64,000 nucleotides of DNA, taken from assembly GCA_034440575.1 (NCBI GenBank), contig JAOTOL010001242.1:346501-410500 (forward strand). Reading direction: 5' to 3'. Below, piece by piece: positions 34,331 to 46,500 of this stretch (position 1 is its first letter; each line of letters begins with the position of its first letter). The notes beneath the pieces are model-generated. The model saw nothing but the letters and a program-made list of their open reading frames with translations. It was not told where the DNA came from and made no database searches. This DNA is from Imbricaverruca yamaguchii. Lineage: Eukaryota > Arthropoda > Thecostraca > Neoverrucidae. The translations under genes were made by a program, and so were the position numbers.

Positions 34331-37328
34331 GACAAAAAAAAATACTACTCGAGTAAGAAGAGAAGGATGCTAAGCCAGGGCTTCCGTTCGGTAGCCGATC
34401 TGAGAGCGTATTGAAGGAAAAAGATGAGGAGGTGGATATAAGCTCAAGGGGTATCGGATTTCTTATCCACAAAAATATGTTTGAAGAAGAGAACCAATTA
34501 TCGATTTTCATTCATAGAATTTTCCTAGTGGACCATCATACGAAACATTCCATCACGTGAAATATGGCGCAAGTCTATCCTAATCTCGCAGTATAGCAGC
34601 AATTAGGAAAATGTAGGAAGTCTAGCAGAAAGTGTAGCATCGCACGAAGTGTGGCGAATGCGCCGAATGCGCAAAGCTGGTGTATATGTGCACAAACGTT
34701 GGTGTGGTTGCGACTGGACGCTACGAAAAGTACCTCAAACTGCAAAATGTTTACATTATTTAATGATTTCCGCTTGTGAAATTTCGGCAGTGTGTGGCCA
34801 CTTATCAATGGATACCGAAAGTAAAACCTTCGAACAGGATGTGGGAGTTGGGTTGAAATTTTGTTACTAAGGGCGATAGCTCTGAAGTACATCAAGCTTA
34901 TTGGTGAAATAGTGAGAATATGATCTTGGACATGCTAGCTGACAGCCAAGAGTCATTACGAGCAGCAGCAGTGACACCATGCTGTCACTCCGAAGCGACA
35001 AGGGCGAGGATGACTGTAGTGCCGGCTCCATTACTGTCCCAAAAATCAACGAGAAGGCTTCCCCTGCCATCAGCTGTTGCAGTGGACGAAGGTCGACATC
35101 AACCAGCCGATGCTCACAGCCGAGCTGACAGTGAACGAATCAGAGGAAATACGACGTATCAAATTGAGACCAACAACATTTCCATGTCGCACGCAGACTA
35201 TGGAACGAGCAACGAAGCTGACCACGAAGGCCAGCAGGCAGGCATGCGGCCACCGACAATGTGCTGGCTATGTGCGCGCGGGAATGGCATCACGACAGCT
35301 GGTGCCACGCTGGAAAACCAAGGCAAACTGCCAACTTGGCGAATGGTGGACTCCGCACAAGTACTCGCGCCAGCGCGAGTGCTTGTGCGCCCGGGTGCGT
35401 GAGCCCTAGTACGTGAGCGCGTATGAGTTCGCGCGAATGTGTGAGCGGGGGCGAGTCAGCACATGAGTGCATGCGTGCGTGGGTGCGTGCTCGCGAGTGC
35501 GTGAGTGCGGCTGCGTGAGTGCTAGTGTGCACGAGTAGTTATATTTGTTTTGCCTTGTATGGGCCCTTGCGATCTCCATCTCTAGCAATGACATATATGC
35601 GCATGTACATGTATGCACGTATCCATGCATTTATGCATGTAATGGGAATGTAAGTAATTCACAAGAAATGCATGATTATTTTTTTATTCAATTTATGGAT
35701 GCATTATACAAAAGCCATGAATCTTTAGAAAGCGTCCTAATCGAGGTGGGAATGGCTGTGCATTAAAACATATTAGTTGTCATAAAACTACTACTGGATG
35801 AACTTAATGACCTGAATGGTCATGGAAGGATAAACTTATCATTTTTTCAAGTAAGGCAAAGTTAGCCCTCAGATTCCTGTATACTCATAACAAAAGCTCT
35901 GATGTCCACAGTGACATCGTCTTTGCTCCAGATTTTGGATACTTAGCTCATAATTGTAACCGAATTTAAGTACTGTGTATTATGGCAAAAATGGAACAAA
36001 CACGTTTCCATAGGTTTGTACCTGTCGAAATATGCAAGTTGATGAGTTTGCCACCATATCATAAATTACAAAATATTCCAAAAACCAGAAAACATGGGTA
36101 TGAAAAACAACTAAGAAAGTGAAAAGAAGATGCGTCACATAAATGTTCATGGACATTTTTTAAATCAGTGTACTTGAAAACACTAAAACCAAAACAACAA
36201 ATCCCGTACCATAACGATTTCCAGTACGCCTTAGAAGACAATACTCACCTTGCTGACTTCCGAAAACTGCTGCTGCTTACCATGGACTACAGCTATGGCA
36301 GATCCAGGATTTAGCCCAGGTGGGTCGTCGAGAATATTGGTCCTACCTGGACTCCAGTGCCCATGTCATGCATGTTTTATTCATCGGGAGGGGGAGTGGG
36401 CTATAAGAAAAAATTATGGGATTCATTGTAGGTAGCATGGTAACAAAGTTGGTGTTAGTAATCGCGGGTTTCGTGGCGACAAATTTTTCCCGAGGGTCTT
36501 GGGAAGTATAGAGCCGCAGGGTTAGTGGAGAGGGCTCCTGAGTAGTCAAGGATCACATATCACTCAAGGAGTGCCCAGCTTACTCATGGGTCCATTACAA
36601 ATGTGTGCGTCTCCTTCCAACGATTATGTGAGTGCCCTTGGTTCATAATCTCCACATCGGCTCGTGGTCCTCCCCGGCCGCTTGGGGTCCTTCTTGGTTG
36701 GCTCAAGGCCCTTTTTACCGATGAGTAAAGTCCCTGTCAGTCAGCCTGGGCCCTTCCAACGACCCTGGGAAATTTAGTCGGACCAGAACCCCTTCACGTC
36801 GGGTCAAGACCAGGGTTCTCAGTAATTGTCCGTGGGTACTCTATGTCGACTCGAGAATCTTTCTTTGTCGACACTCGGGGTCCGGAACCCTCTGCCAATC
36901 TCAGGCTACCGGTCGGCCAGGCACACATCGCATCGCCTCAGCGGCCTTTTAAGTCTGTCCTAAGCCCTCACAGGTCGCCCGGGGGACCCTTGGAGCGTCA
37001 AATTTATCGTATTGTATGCATTGTATGTATTGTATGTATTATTGTGTCGTCACGGTCGATGTTGACGCACATGTTCAACAGTTCCCTCGGACCCTCCCGT
37101 CCCACCTCCTGGATCCGCCAGTGTATCATCATAGTGTTGTCACGTCGTTGCCCATGCACACTTGCACCCATGCTCAAGGTCGAGTCTTTGTGCATGAATA
37201 TGACGCATCCTACCACAGCAGTGCATTCCATCGAGTCCAGGATGATGGTATTAGTGTCGGTGTACTCGTCCGGACGACTATTGCGCGAAGTGTGCTCGAC
37301 TCTGCGCTGCAAGTTTGGGTAGAAGTGC
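34331..37328. other. transposon-derived DNA, no gene recognised
   Basis: 34620-34740 is an inverted, diverged match to 39745-39860. 35400-35530 is a low-complexity 'gtgcgtgagt' tract. 36600-36980 has weak ~30-bp periodicity. A hAT-like end (tggcagatccagg, 36295) and another (gatccgccagtg, 37111) are present but are not paired by target duplications. Confidence 0.5.
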
Positions 37329-37346
37329 TAATCGGCAGCCGTCCCA

Positions 37347-37541
37347 ATGAGAGTTTCGGCATCGGCGTTGTCGGCCACGACTTGGGGAGATGGGCACCAC
37401 ACCGTGTGGACAGTCGGTGCGCTGGCGCTGCTTGTGACGGGCGCGCAATGTGCCGAGTCAGCGTGTGTGGTCGGCTGCTGCACGCTGCTACCAGACTGCG
37501 CCGAGCCCACGCTGCTCGACTGCAACTGCTACCAGCAGGCG
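37347..37541 (+). CDS. membrane-protein exon 1 (signal peptide, Cys-rich cap)
   Basis: ATG 37347 follows an in-frame TAA at 37329-37331. 65 codons. Hydrophobic core TVGALALLVTG, then Cys-rich sequence with CVVGCC and DCNCY. Donor gcg|gtgaga at 37542. GC content is well above the surroundings. Confidence 0.75.
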
Positions 37542-40500
37542 GTGAGAGCACTATAGGCGTGTCAATTACTGTACTGAGATCAGTCTCGAGAGCCGCGGCT
37601 AGGATGTGGCGGTCCTGGGCTCCCGACTTGACTTGAGTCGGATTTTGAAGCGAAGGAGCATGACATGACATAGTAGCAACTGTAAAAATAATGATGGGGA
37701 CAAAGAACAATGAGATTGGCACATATCTTATCGATACGTGTCAAACACAAACGTTGGCTGTTCAGAGAATAGGCACCGCAGATCAGCGGGATGTTTTCGA
37801 AACAGATATAAGGACATGCTTACCTGAAGGTGAATTAATAACCCATGCTTCCGAGGCAGCAATTATCATTGGGGAATCCTGCATTCGCATACACTAATTT
37901 CACAAACTATTTCCCAACGTAAATTCGACGCTTAGTATTCACATACGGCAGTAACACCAGTGAATCACTCCCTTGTGCATGAACATCTTCATGTGATGTA
38001 CCCAGTGGCGTCGCCACGAAACTCTTCCAGGGGGGCAAGATCGAAATGGGGCCTCCTGCTTCCCGAAAATGGGCCTCCATTGTGTTAGGGCCTCCTATTG
38101 TTTTAGGCCCTTTCATTTCATATTAATGTATATTTCATATTAATGTACTGTTTGTTCTTGGCATGGTGCATTATTTACGCAACACGCAATAGCAATAATC
38201 ATTATTTTTCGCTGAAAACTGGGCCATACTAGGCTATAAATAAGTAATATGTGGATAAATACCTAAGTGTCAAAAACAACCAACATCTCAATGCTTTCTC
38301 TCACAAAAGAGTCTTCCCGCTTCCCTCTAAAGTGCAGCGAGGCTGATGCTAAGTATATCTTACAGATATCTCCCATTGATCAATCTACTTTTATGTCCTC
38401 CAAGAATAACTGAATATAGTTGGATTCATCACTATTGTTATTTATTACCACCAGCTTGGTGCCCTAAGCAAAGCTTAAGCGATTATTTCTCAGTCCCAGG
38501 ACGACAATTTCGCGAAGATGAAAACAAGAAGTGCGTTGCATTGGTCTTCTGATTGGAATCTTAGGAATTTTCGAATTTTTTCTAACATTTGGAGCTGGCT
38601 GCAAGGCACCTGTCAAACCAGCTAAAATAATAACTTCTTCGCGAAGAAATTCACGCGCCTGGGATTTCGACCGCTATTTTGTCACAGGGGTCCTATCGAA
38701 ATGAAACGATTAGTGATCAACTGAATTCTCCTGTGGAGGGGCCTAATCTACCACTATCCTTCCTGATTCGTCGGATTTCAACCATAACTCCCCCACCCAA
38801 TTCTACGGTTTTATTTTGGTATCCCTTGAAAAATAATCTCACATTGCTGAAATTACACCTATTCCACAACAACCGGATCGGTATCGGAAAATGTCAAGAT
38901 GGAGCCCTCCAAAATTAGGAGGGATTCCCAAAAAATCAATGTCAGGGTCAGTAAAGTGGCTCTGGAGCACAGAACATATTACCAGATGCCTTCACAAATT
39001 GTGTACACCGCCGAAAAACATACCGAATCTCGGAAAATCGAGATGGGATACAAATACATGGCGCCGGGGTCCCTAAATGTCGGGCCGGAATTCGGACTTT
39101 TGAGAGAGAACAAATCAGAAACGATCCACAAAAATCGCATTGCGCCCAGAAAACTGACGTTGGGTACCTGGAACGACACGCCTGGGAGCGATAAGTCCGG
39201 CTGGGACACATAAAAATAGCTCCGAAGCCCCAAAACCGAACTAGGGCCCACAAATGTGCGTTAGAAGCCCCAAATAAACACAGCGGGACCCCAAGAACAC
39301 AACGGGGGCAGAAAATACAACTGACGCTCTAAATCCCACAATCTCTCAAATATTGACAAGATCTTAAAACATGCGTTGCAGACCTAAATAAACATACATG
39401 GAGCTCTAAAGCTCTAAAGCTCATACATGGAGCTCTAAAAAGTACATTGGAAGCTCTTAAGGCACACAGGGACCATGCTAACGCACAAGGGTCTGAAAAA
39501 GTGGCTGGAACCACAAAAGGCAAAATGGTTCCAAATCGAACAAAAGGACCAGGGGCTAAATAAGCACATCGGGATCTTCGAGAACGCCCTGACACGTAAA
39601 AATATTATCGGTGCATATAAACAACAAAACCCTAAAACGAGCAAGAGTTTAGAAAATGTATTAACCCCCCCAACTTGAATTAAAAATATATTACCCATTA
39701 CTTTGAAATGTAAACTTTCCCAATTTCAGGCATCCCAGTTCGTATCACCTGGTCGCCACGACGCCAACGTCTGTGCACGTGCACGCTTATTTTGCGCATT
39801 CAGCGCATTCGCAACACTTCGTACGATGCTGCGGTTTTTGCTAAGTCTTCTGGGCCTCCTTTTCATTATTGACCTCCTTTTCGTTCTGGTGGCCTCCTTT
39901 TCGTCCTGGAGTGCCTCTTTTTCGTCCTGGAGGGCCTCCTTTTCGTCCTGGAGGGCCTCCTTTTCGTCCTGGAGGGCCTCCCTTTCGTCCTGGAGGGCCT
40001 CCCTTTCGTCCTGGAGTGCCTCCTTTTCGTCCTGGAGTGCCTCCTTTTCGTCCTGAGGATCTCCTTTTCGTCCTGGTCGCCTCCTTTTCGTCCTGGGTGC
40101 CTCCTTTTCGTCTTGTGGGCCTCCTTTCTGTCCTGGAAGCCTCCTTGTCGTCCTGGGGTCCTCCGTGTCAATAGTTGGCACTCTCTTGATTTCGGGGGCC
40201 TCCTACCCTCTCCTAGGTGACTTCTTTTTCAAATTATGGGCCTCCTCCGGTAGGCCCCTAATTTGTAGAATCTCTTTCGTCTTGGGGGGCTCCTTTTCGT
40301 CCTGGAGGGCCTCCTTTTCGTCCTGGAGGGCCTCCTTTTCGTCCCGGGACCTTCTTTTCATCCTGGGACCTCCTTTTCGTCCCGGGGCTCATTTTCGTCA
40401 CGGGCTTCCTTTCCATCCTGGCCTCCTTTTCGTCCTGGGGGCCTATTTTTCGTCTGGGCCTCCTGTTCGTCCTGAGGGCATCCTTTTCGTCCTGGAGGGC

Positions 40501-43500
40501 CTCATTTTCGTCCTGGAGGGCCTTCCTTTCGTCCTAGAGGGCCTCCTTTTCGTCCCGGAGGGCCTCCTTTTCGTCCTGGGGTGTACTTTTCGTCCTGGGG
40601 GCCTCCTTTTCATTATGGGACCTCCTTTTCGTCCTGGGAGCTCCGTGTCAATATTTGGCACTCTCTTGATTTCTGGGGCCTTCTACCCTCTCCTAGTTGA
40701 CTTCTTTTTCAAATTATGGGCCTCCTCCTGGAGGCGCCTAATTTGTAGAATTTCTTTTTCGTCTTGGGCCTCCTTTTCGTCCTGGGGCCTTCTTTTCGTC
40801 CTGGGGGTTTCTTTGTCGTCCTGGGGGTCTTCTGTTCGTCATTGGGTATACTTTTCGTCCTGGAGGGCCTCCTTTTCGTCCTGGGGGTCTCCTCAAATTT
40901 CAGGGGGCGGCGGGCCCCCAGTCTCACGGCAGGGAGGCAATTTCCCCCATACCCCCGGTGGCGACGCCCCTGGATGTACCAAATGTAGCTGAAAGTAAAG
41001 CGTGGTGCAGCCCATCCGGTCCAACATGATGCAGACATATTAATAAGAAATCCATCAATGTAGGACCCTTTCATTAATTTCTGTCCCGTTCTTTGGGAGG
41101 CAAAGCCACAGAAGGTTTGAAAGATAGTCGCGATTTTTCGAGTCCTTTCAGAATATGGACAATCCTCTGAATTTATTTCAGGTCCCGTGCGCCACGGGGG
41201 ACCGATGCAACTTGCGGAGACCAAGCATTATTTTTTTTGGCCTCGATGTGATTTTCCGTCAGGTAGCTCAGTTGGTTAGAGCGCTGGCCTGCGTTGGTCT
41301 CTCCTCTCCTAGCAAGATAGGTTTCAAGTCACTTCACGCGCTCGCATTTACCCCTCCCCTCCCTCGGCTGCGATGGCCAATTGGCAACTGGCCCGGTGAG
41401 GCCGGGGACGAGCTATCGGGTCGGCTGTGTCGTTGCTAAACGTTGCTAAACTGTATGCTAAACGTTTAGGCAAAACTTTCTGTTGAAGAAGATCCTGGCC
41501 CATAAGGGCACCGAAGGAAGAATTCGGACACAATTTATTTTATTTTACAATTGATGTATATATTGACAGTTTTTCTGGCTTCATGGGCTTTCTAGATCTG
41601 ATTTTGAGCATCGTTATTCCTGACAACCATAGTTAGCCTTAGGGACTCTTCCTACATCTCAGGGGACTCTGTTAGCCCTCTAGGGCCCTCTCAAGTTGCA
41701 GGGATCCTTCCTAGTGATCGACAGCTCTTGTGGGTTCAAGATCAGTCTAGCTCTGTGGTGGCACTGGGTGATTATTGAGGTTTTAGGGTGCGTCAACCCC
41801 ATTGGGTTATATTGCATCCATAACAAGGTTGTCTAAGCACGCACTAGGTCACATACGAATGCCAAGTAACGGTATCTATTAAGGCACTTTATATACAATC
41901 TGATGAAGCAGTTTATCAGCCAGGCAGGTGAGCATATTACGTCAAATCCTATCTTTTCAAGAATGCACAAAACCGCTCTATTGTGTATAAATCGGGATTC
42001 ATCTCCCAAGAAGTCCTTCAACTTCAGAACATTCGCGTCATATCCGAAGTGACACCTGCGTTCTTATGTGTATGCTGGGCACGCCACCAGCACGTGGTGC
42101 ACAGTCAGCGCGGCGTTACACCTAACACATTTCGGCCTGTCGTCCCCGCACAATACATGCCTATGTGTCGCAAGAGTGTGACCAATTCTGAGACTACAGA
42201 TGGCTACCTCGTCCCTTATAGTCTTGCTGAAGGACGAGGGCCACGGAGCTAAGTATGGTTTGAGTTGTTTTAACTTGTTCAACTCCACTTGGTCCCACCT
42301 GCCCTGCCACCGTCTTAGAATTGATGATGAGATAATTGGGTAGTAGTCACTGGCAGGAAGTGAGAGAACGCGACGCTTTGGCGCTTGTGCTGCACGCCTT
42401 GCAGCCCGGTCGGCCAGTTCATTACCCCCTATTCCGACATATGTTGGAATCCAGCACAGTATTACCTGTTTTCTCATGCGATGTAGCGAAGTAAGGTGCG
42501 ATAAAATGTCTCGTACAATGACATGTTGCTGGTTAAAACTGCGCAACGTCGCAAGACTGCTCAGAGAATCATTCAAAATAACATGTAAAATCTCGTCGTC
42601 TACCTCGATATATGCAAGGGTTTTGCTGATGGCCATCAACTCTGCAATGAAGACCGTGGCATCCGGCGAGAGGGTGAAAGATCGTATGGTGGATCCTCTT
42701 ACAAAAGCACTACCCACGCCAGTGTCAGTCTTCGAGCCATCTATGTAAGTAACGGTGTAGCCATGATACGCTGAAGAAATGTGTTCGAGCGTACATGATA
42801 GTAGCTCCTCTTTCGTCATATCTTGTTTTCTCTCGACAGCGAGGGCGATGTCGATGAGGGGGTGATAAGCTCCCACGGGGGGTTAGTTGCTTGCTCAAAC
42901 TGCCATTGCCACTCATTCTCACACAGTAGGATGTTCCTCTCTTAGCATTATCACGAAGGGCCGCGTGTATGTCACGGGAGAACACCGCTGGATATGATGG
43001 GTGTGCCGGGAACTGTCGTATTTTGGAGGCGTATCGGAAACCGAGCATTTCACGCCTGATGGACAATGGTGGTTCATGAACGTCCGCTTGTACGCTGACC
43101 GTTGGAGATGTGCGAAATGCTCCGGTAATTATTCTCAACGCAGCGTGGTGTGCTGGATTTAGCATTCGCTTCGTGGTAGCACACGTACCGTCATATATAA
43201 AATACGCGTAGTCAAGCTTGGAACGAATAAGATTACGATATAGCAGATGCAGTCCTCCGGTCAGTACCGTAGGACATACGAGAAACCCACTTCAATATCG
43301 GTATGGCCTTAACACACTTATCTCGGAGCGCTTTGATATGCTCCCGGTATGAAAGACGTTGGTCAAATTGCGCTCCTAGAAAACGAGCCATTTGTACTGA
43401 CGGAACGTCTTGTCAGTACAGCTTCAGCGTCATGTTCGGGCAGCTACGTCGACGTTGACAAAAAATGAATTGCTACCGTTTTTGCTGTCGAAAATCTAAA

Positions 43501-46500
43501 ATCATTCCGATGTTCCCACTTCTCGAGTCGTGAACCTTCAAGTTGCAGCTGTCGTTCCATAAGAGGAGTTGACGAGCTGCACGACCAGATCGCAAAATCG
43601 TCGGCAAGGAGAGATCGTCCGATTGAAAAGGGAAGTGAGTTACCAAGGTAATTTATAATAAGCGAGAAGAGGGAAGTGCTCAAGACACTGCCCTGAAGAA
43701 TTCCTTCACCCTGGTGGAGCCAAGCTGATGTTTGATTATCCACGCGCACACACAACTGTCGGTCTGTCATAAAGTTTTTTTTTATAACATGCTCAGAGAT
43801 CCACGAATTCCATACTGATGGATCTTCTGCAGGATCCCATGTCTCCAGGCGGTATCAAAAGCGCTCTCGATGTCGAAAAAAACACTGCTCCCAAATGTTT
43901 CTTTCTCACAAAAGCCAATCGAATCTCAGTATCAAGCCTTACAACATGGTTAATCGTACTGCGTTTTTTTCCGAAATCCGCACTGGTCGTTGGATAAGAC
44001 ATTCCGAGTCTCTAAGTACCAATTCAGTCGAAGGTTTACCATTCTTTCCATCAATTTACACAGTGATGATGTGAGAGATATAGGACGATAATCGGCTGGG
44101 TCATCGCCACTTTTGACAGGCTTCAACAGTGGTATGACGATTGCTTTTCGCCAGGCTGGTGGAAAATATCCCACATCCGAAATTCTATTGTAAATGGCGA
44201 GTAGAACATGCCTTGCAAATGTTGGTAAATGTTTTAACATTCCGTTGCGAGCTCCGCCCGGTCCCTCACATACATTTCTCACACCGCCGATCACAGAGTC
44301 TAGTTCAGCTTGGGTAAACGGCAAGTTGTAAACAAGTTGCTCATGTGTGGTAAAACAGATCTCCCTCTGACTACGGTCACGGTGTTGCAGGAATTATAGC
44401 TCTGTGTTTACTTCGCCTTGCAGAAACATCAGCAATGTGGGTGGCTACTTCGCCTGGATCGGCTATGATGTTTCCTCCAACGTTCAGTACCGGCAGGGGT
44501 ACTAACGATAATTGCCAAGAAATATTCTTAATACGCACCCATACTTCGGAAGTCGGTGTGGTTCGGCACAGCTGTCCTATGTAGGATCTCCATGATGCAC
44601 GCTTCGCCACCCGTATGGTGCGCAGAGTTAGTGCCGTGACCCTTCTGAATGCTATCAGGTTTTCTGTTGAGCTGTGACGATTGAAGGCCCTGAAGACACA
44701 TCTCCGAGCTCGAATTGCTAGGTGGCACGCCACAGTCCACCATGGGACCGGAGTACGGCGGGAGTACCGGAGGTCTTTGGTATGGAAGTGGTGGCAGAGT
44801 CGATTATTATAGGTTAAAACCTCTATTGTTAATGATGGATCATCGGGGTCAGCTGGAAGACTGGCTTCCACTTCTGATTTGAACTCATTCCACGTAACGT
44901 TGCGAAAATTTCACCGCTGTGGACGCCGACCGAGTACCGCGCCATCGCGCTAAGACAGCCATACCGGGAAATGGTCACTTCCTAGCGGGTCATCTGAAAC
45001 AGACCATGCAAAATGTTGCACCAGTTGTGGGCTGACTATGCTCAAGCCGAGAGCTGATGTTTGACCAGACGGAAGCATAACGTGTGTCGGCGTTCCAGAG
45101 CTTAAAATACCTAGCGACTCATCGAGTAGAAATAGTTCCAAAACTCGTCCTCGTGTGTTGATATCAGTACAGCCCCAAAGTTTATGGTGTGCGTTAAAAT
45201 ATCCTAGCAGGACGACCGGTGGAGCTAGCTGAGTCAGTAGTTGTCTGATGTCTGCGACGGTAAAACCAGCTCCAGTGGGTAGGTATATACAACATATATT
45301 GACTGGTCGTCGCCCAAAATGCACACGTGCTGCTACTGCTTGGATATTGCTACATAACTTAACCTGTTGAACTATACTGTGGTGTACTGCCAATAGCACA
45401 CCATCGTGCGCAATGGCATCAGCGGGTACGTCTTTCCGGAAAGTCGTGTAGCTTTTTATGTTGCAAGCTATGCTGTGCCTTAGCTTAGTTTCTTGTAGGC
45501 AAACTACACTTGAACGGTGCTGTCGTAAAACTGTTTGTAGATCGTAGCCCCCTGCAGTTCCATTGTAAAATAGTTTGAAAATTAACCATTTAGAACGGTA
45601 AAGCTTTTGAAAACCTGATATACGATGCACACATTTGTACGTGTGTGTTGCGTAAAAATTGATTATCACAGATTATGTTGTACTTGGATAACCACTGAAT
45701 TCTGAGGATATTGAGCAAGCACGAGACCGGGATCTCGGGCTCCCTCCACCTGGTGGTGACCATGGGGAGATCCGCTTGGGTCCAGCCGCAGGAGACAATT
45801 GGGCTGATTTCCCGCCTGCTCTGGAACACCCATACGGTGGGCCCATCAACTTGTTTGTGCTCTCGGCGGACACAGCACCCTCGTTGACTGCAGCAGTATA
45901 TGGGTGAGTTACGGGAGGCCCCGTAGCTCGCGCGGTTGGCGGTGGGTCCCGTGACCCACCACGGGAAGCCCGGCCCGGCGCCCCCATATCAGGAGCACCG
46001 GAGCGGACCTCCACCGCCTGTGGCGGTACCACTGGCACTCTGCGGGCCACTGCACCAGTCCACAAGAGATGATTGGAGCTGGCGTAGGACTAACAGTGGA
46101 TTTGGGTGTGCGTAAGCCGTGGCGGGTGGATGTGGATGTGGTGGTGAGAGTGGATGTGGTTGTGACGGTGGATGAGGTGGAGTTTCGGGGGGACGTGGCG
46201 GAGTGGCTCGTCTCTGAGTGACTCTCAGTATTCATCACCTCGATTGCCAGCCAACAGTTTTTTTAAACCTCACAGGGGACCTTGTTCATCTATTAGGGGC
46301 CTCTCTCAATTTCGGAAGAATCCCAGGCATTTACGGGTCGGCTGTGTCATTACATTTGCGGCATGCTAAACTGGTCGGCAAAATTTTTCCGTTGAACTAG
46401 AACTCACGGATCTGGTGGTGGGCCCAAGGTTCATGCAACAATCTCTGCTTACCAAGAAGATCCTGGGCACCAATGGAAGAATTCGGACACAGTTTATTTA

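Larger units (their letters stand above)
41765..46238 (-). mobile_element. near-full-length but decayed I-like LINE
   Basis: Reads on the - strand through a short Pro/Ser-rich ORF1-like remnant (46238-45680), APE-type endonuclease (about 45560-44950), a linker (44870-44380), reverse transcriptase (44324-43440) and RNase H (about 42760-42060), then a 3' tail to about 41765. The RNase H domain with the APE endonuclease indicates the I-type group. Frames are broken by stops and shifts throughout. It is antisense to the host gene whose intron it occupies. Confidence 0.85.

Noticed and set aside
35077..35409. 110-codon + strand frame as a gene
   Set aside because: No domain, no splice context, and it runs into a low-complexity 'gtgcgtgagt' tract.
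36295..37122. Possible short hAT-like element (tggcagatccagg ... gatccgccagtg)
   Set aside because: Ends resemble hAT termini, but the 8-bp flanks do not match and the left end has mismatches in its first bases. They are probably unrelated fragments.
39703..40992. Ser/Phe/Arg-rich frame of about 275 codons
   Set aside because: Reads through the 21-bp satellite in a non-autonomous transposon. No start context or unique sequence supports a protein.
41264..41345. Functional tRNA gene
   Set aside because: Extra bases between anticodon and T arm and no acceptor pairing; it is the head of a SINE.
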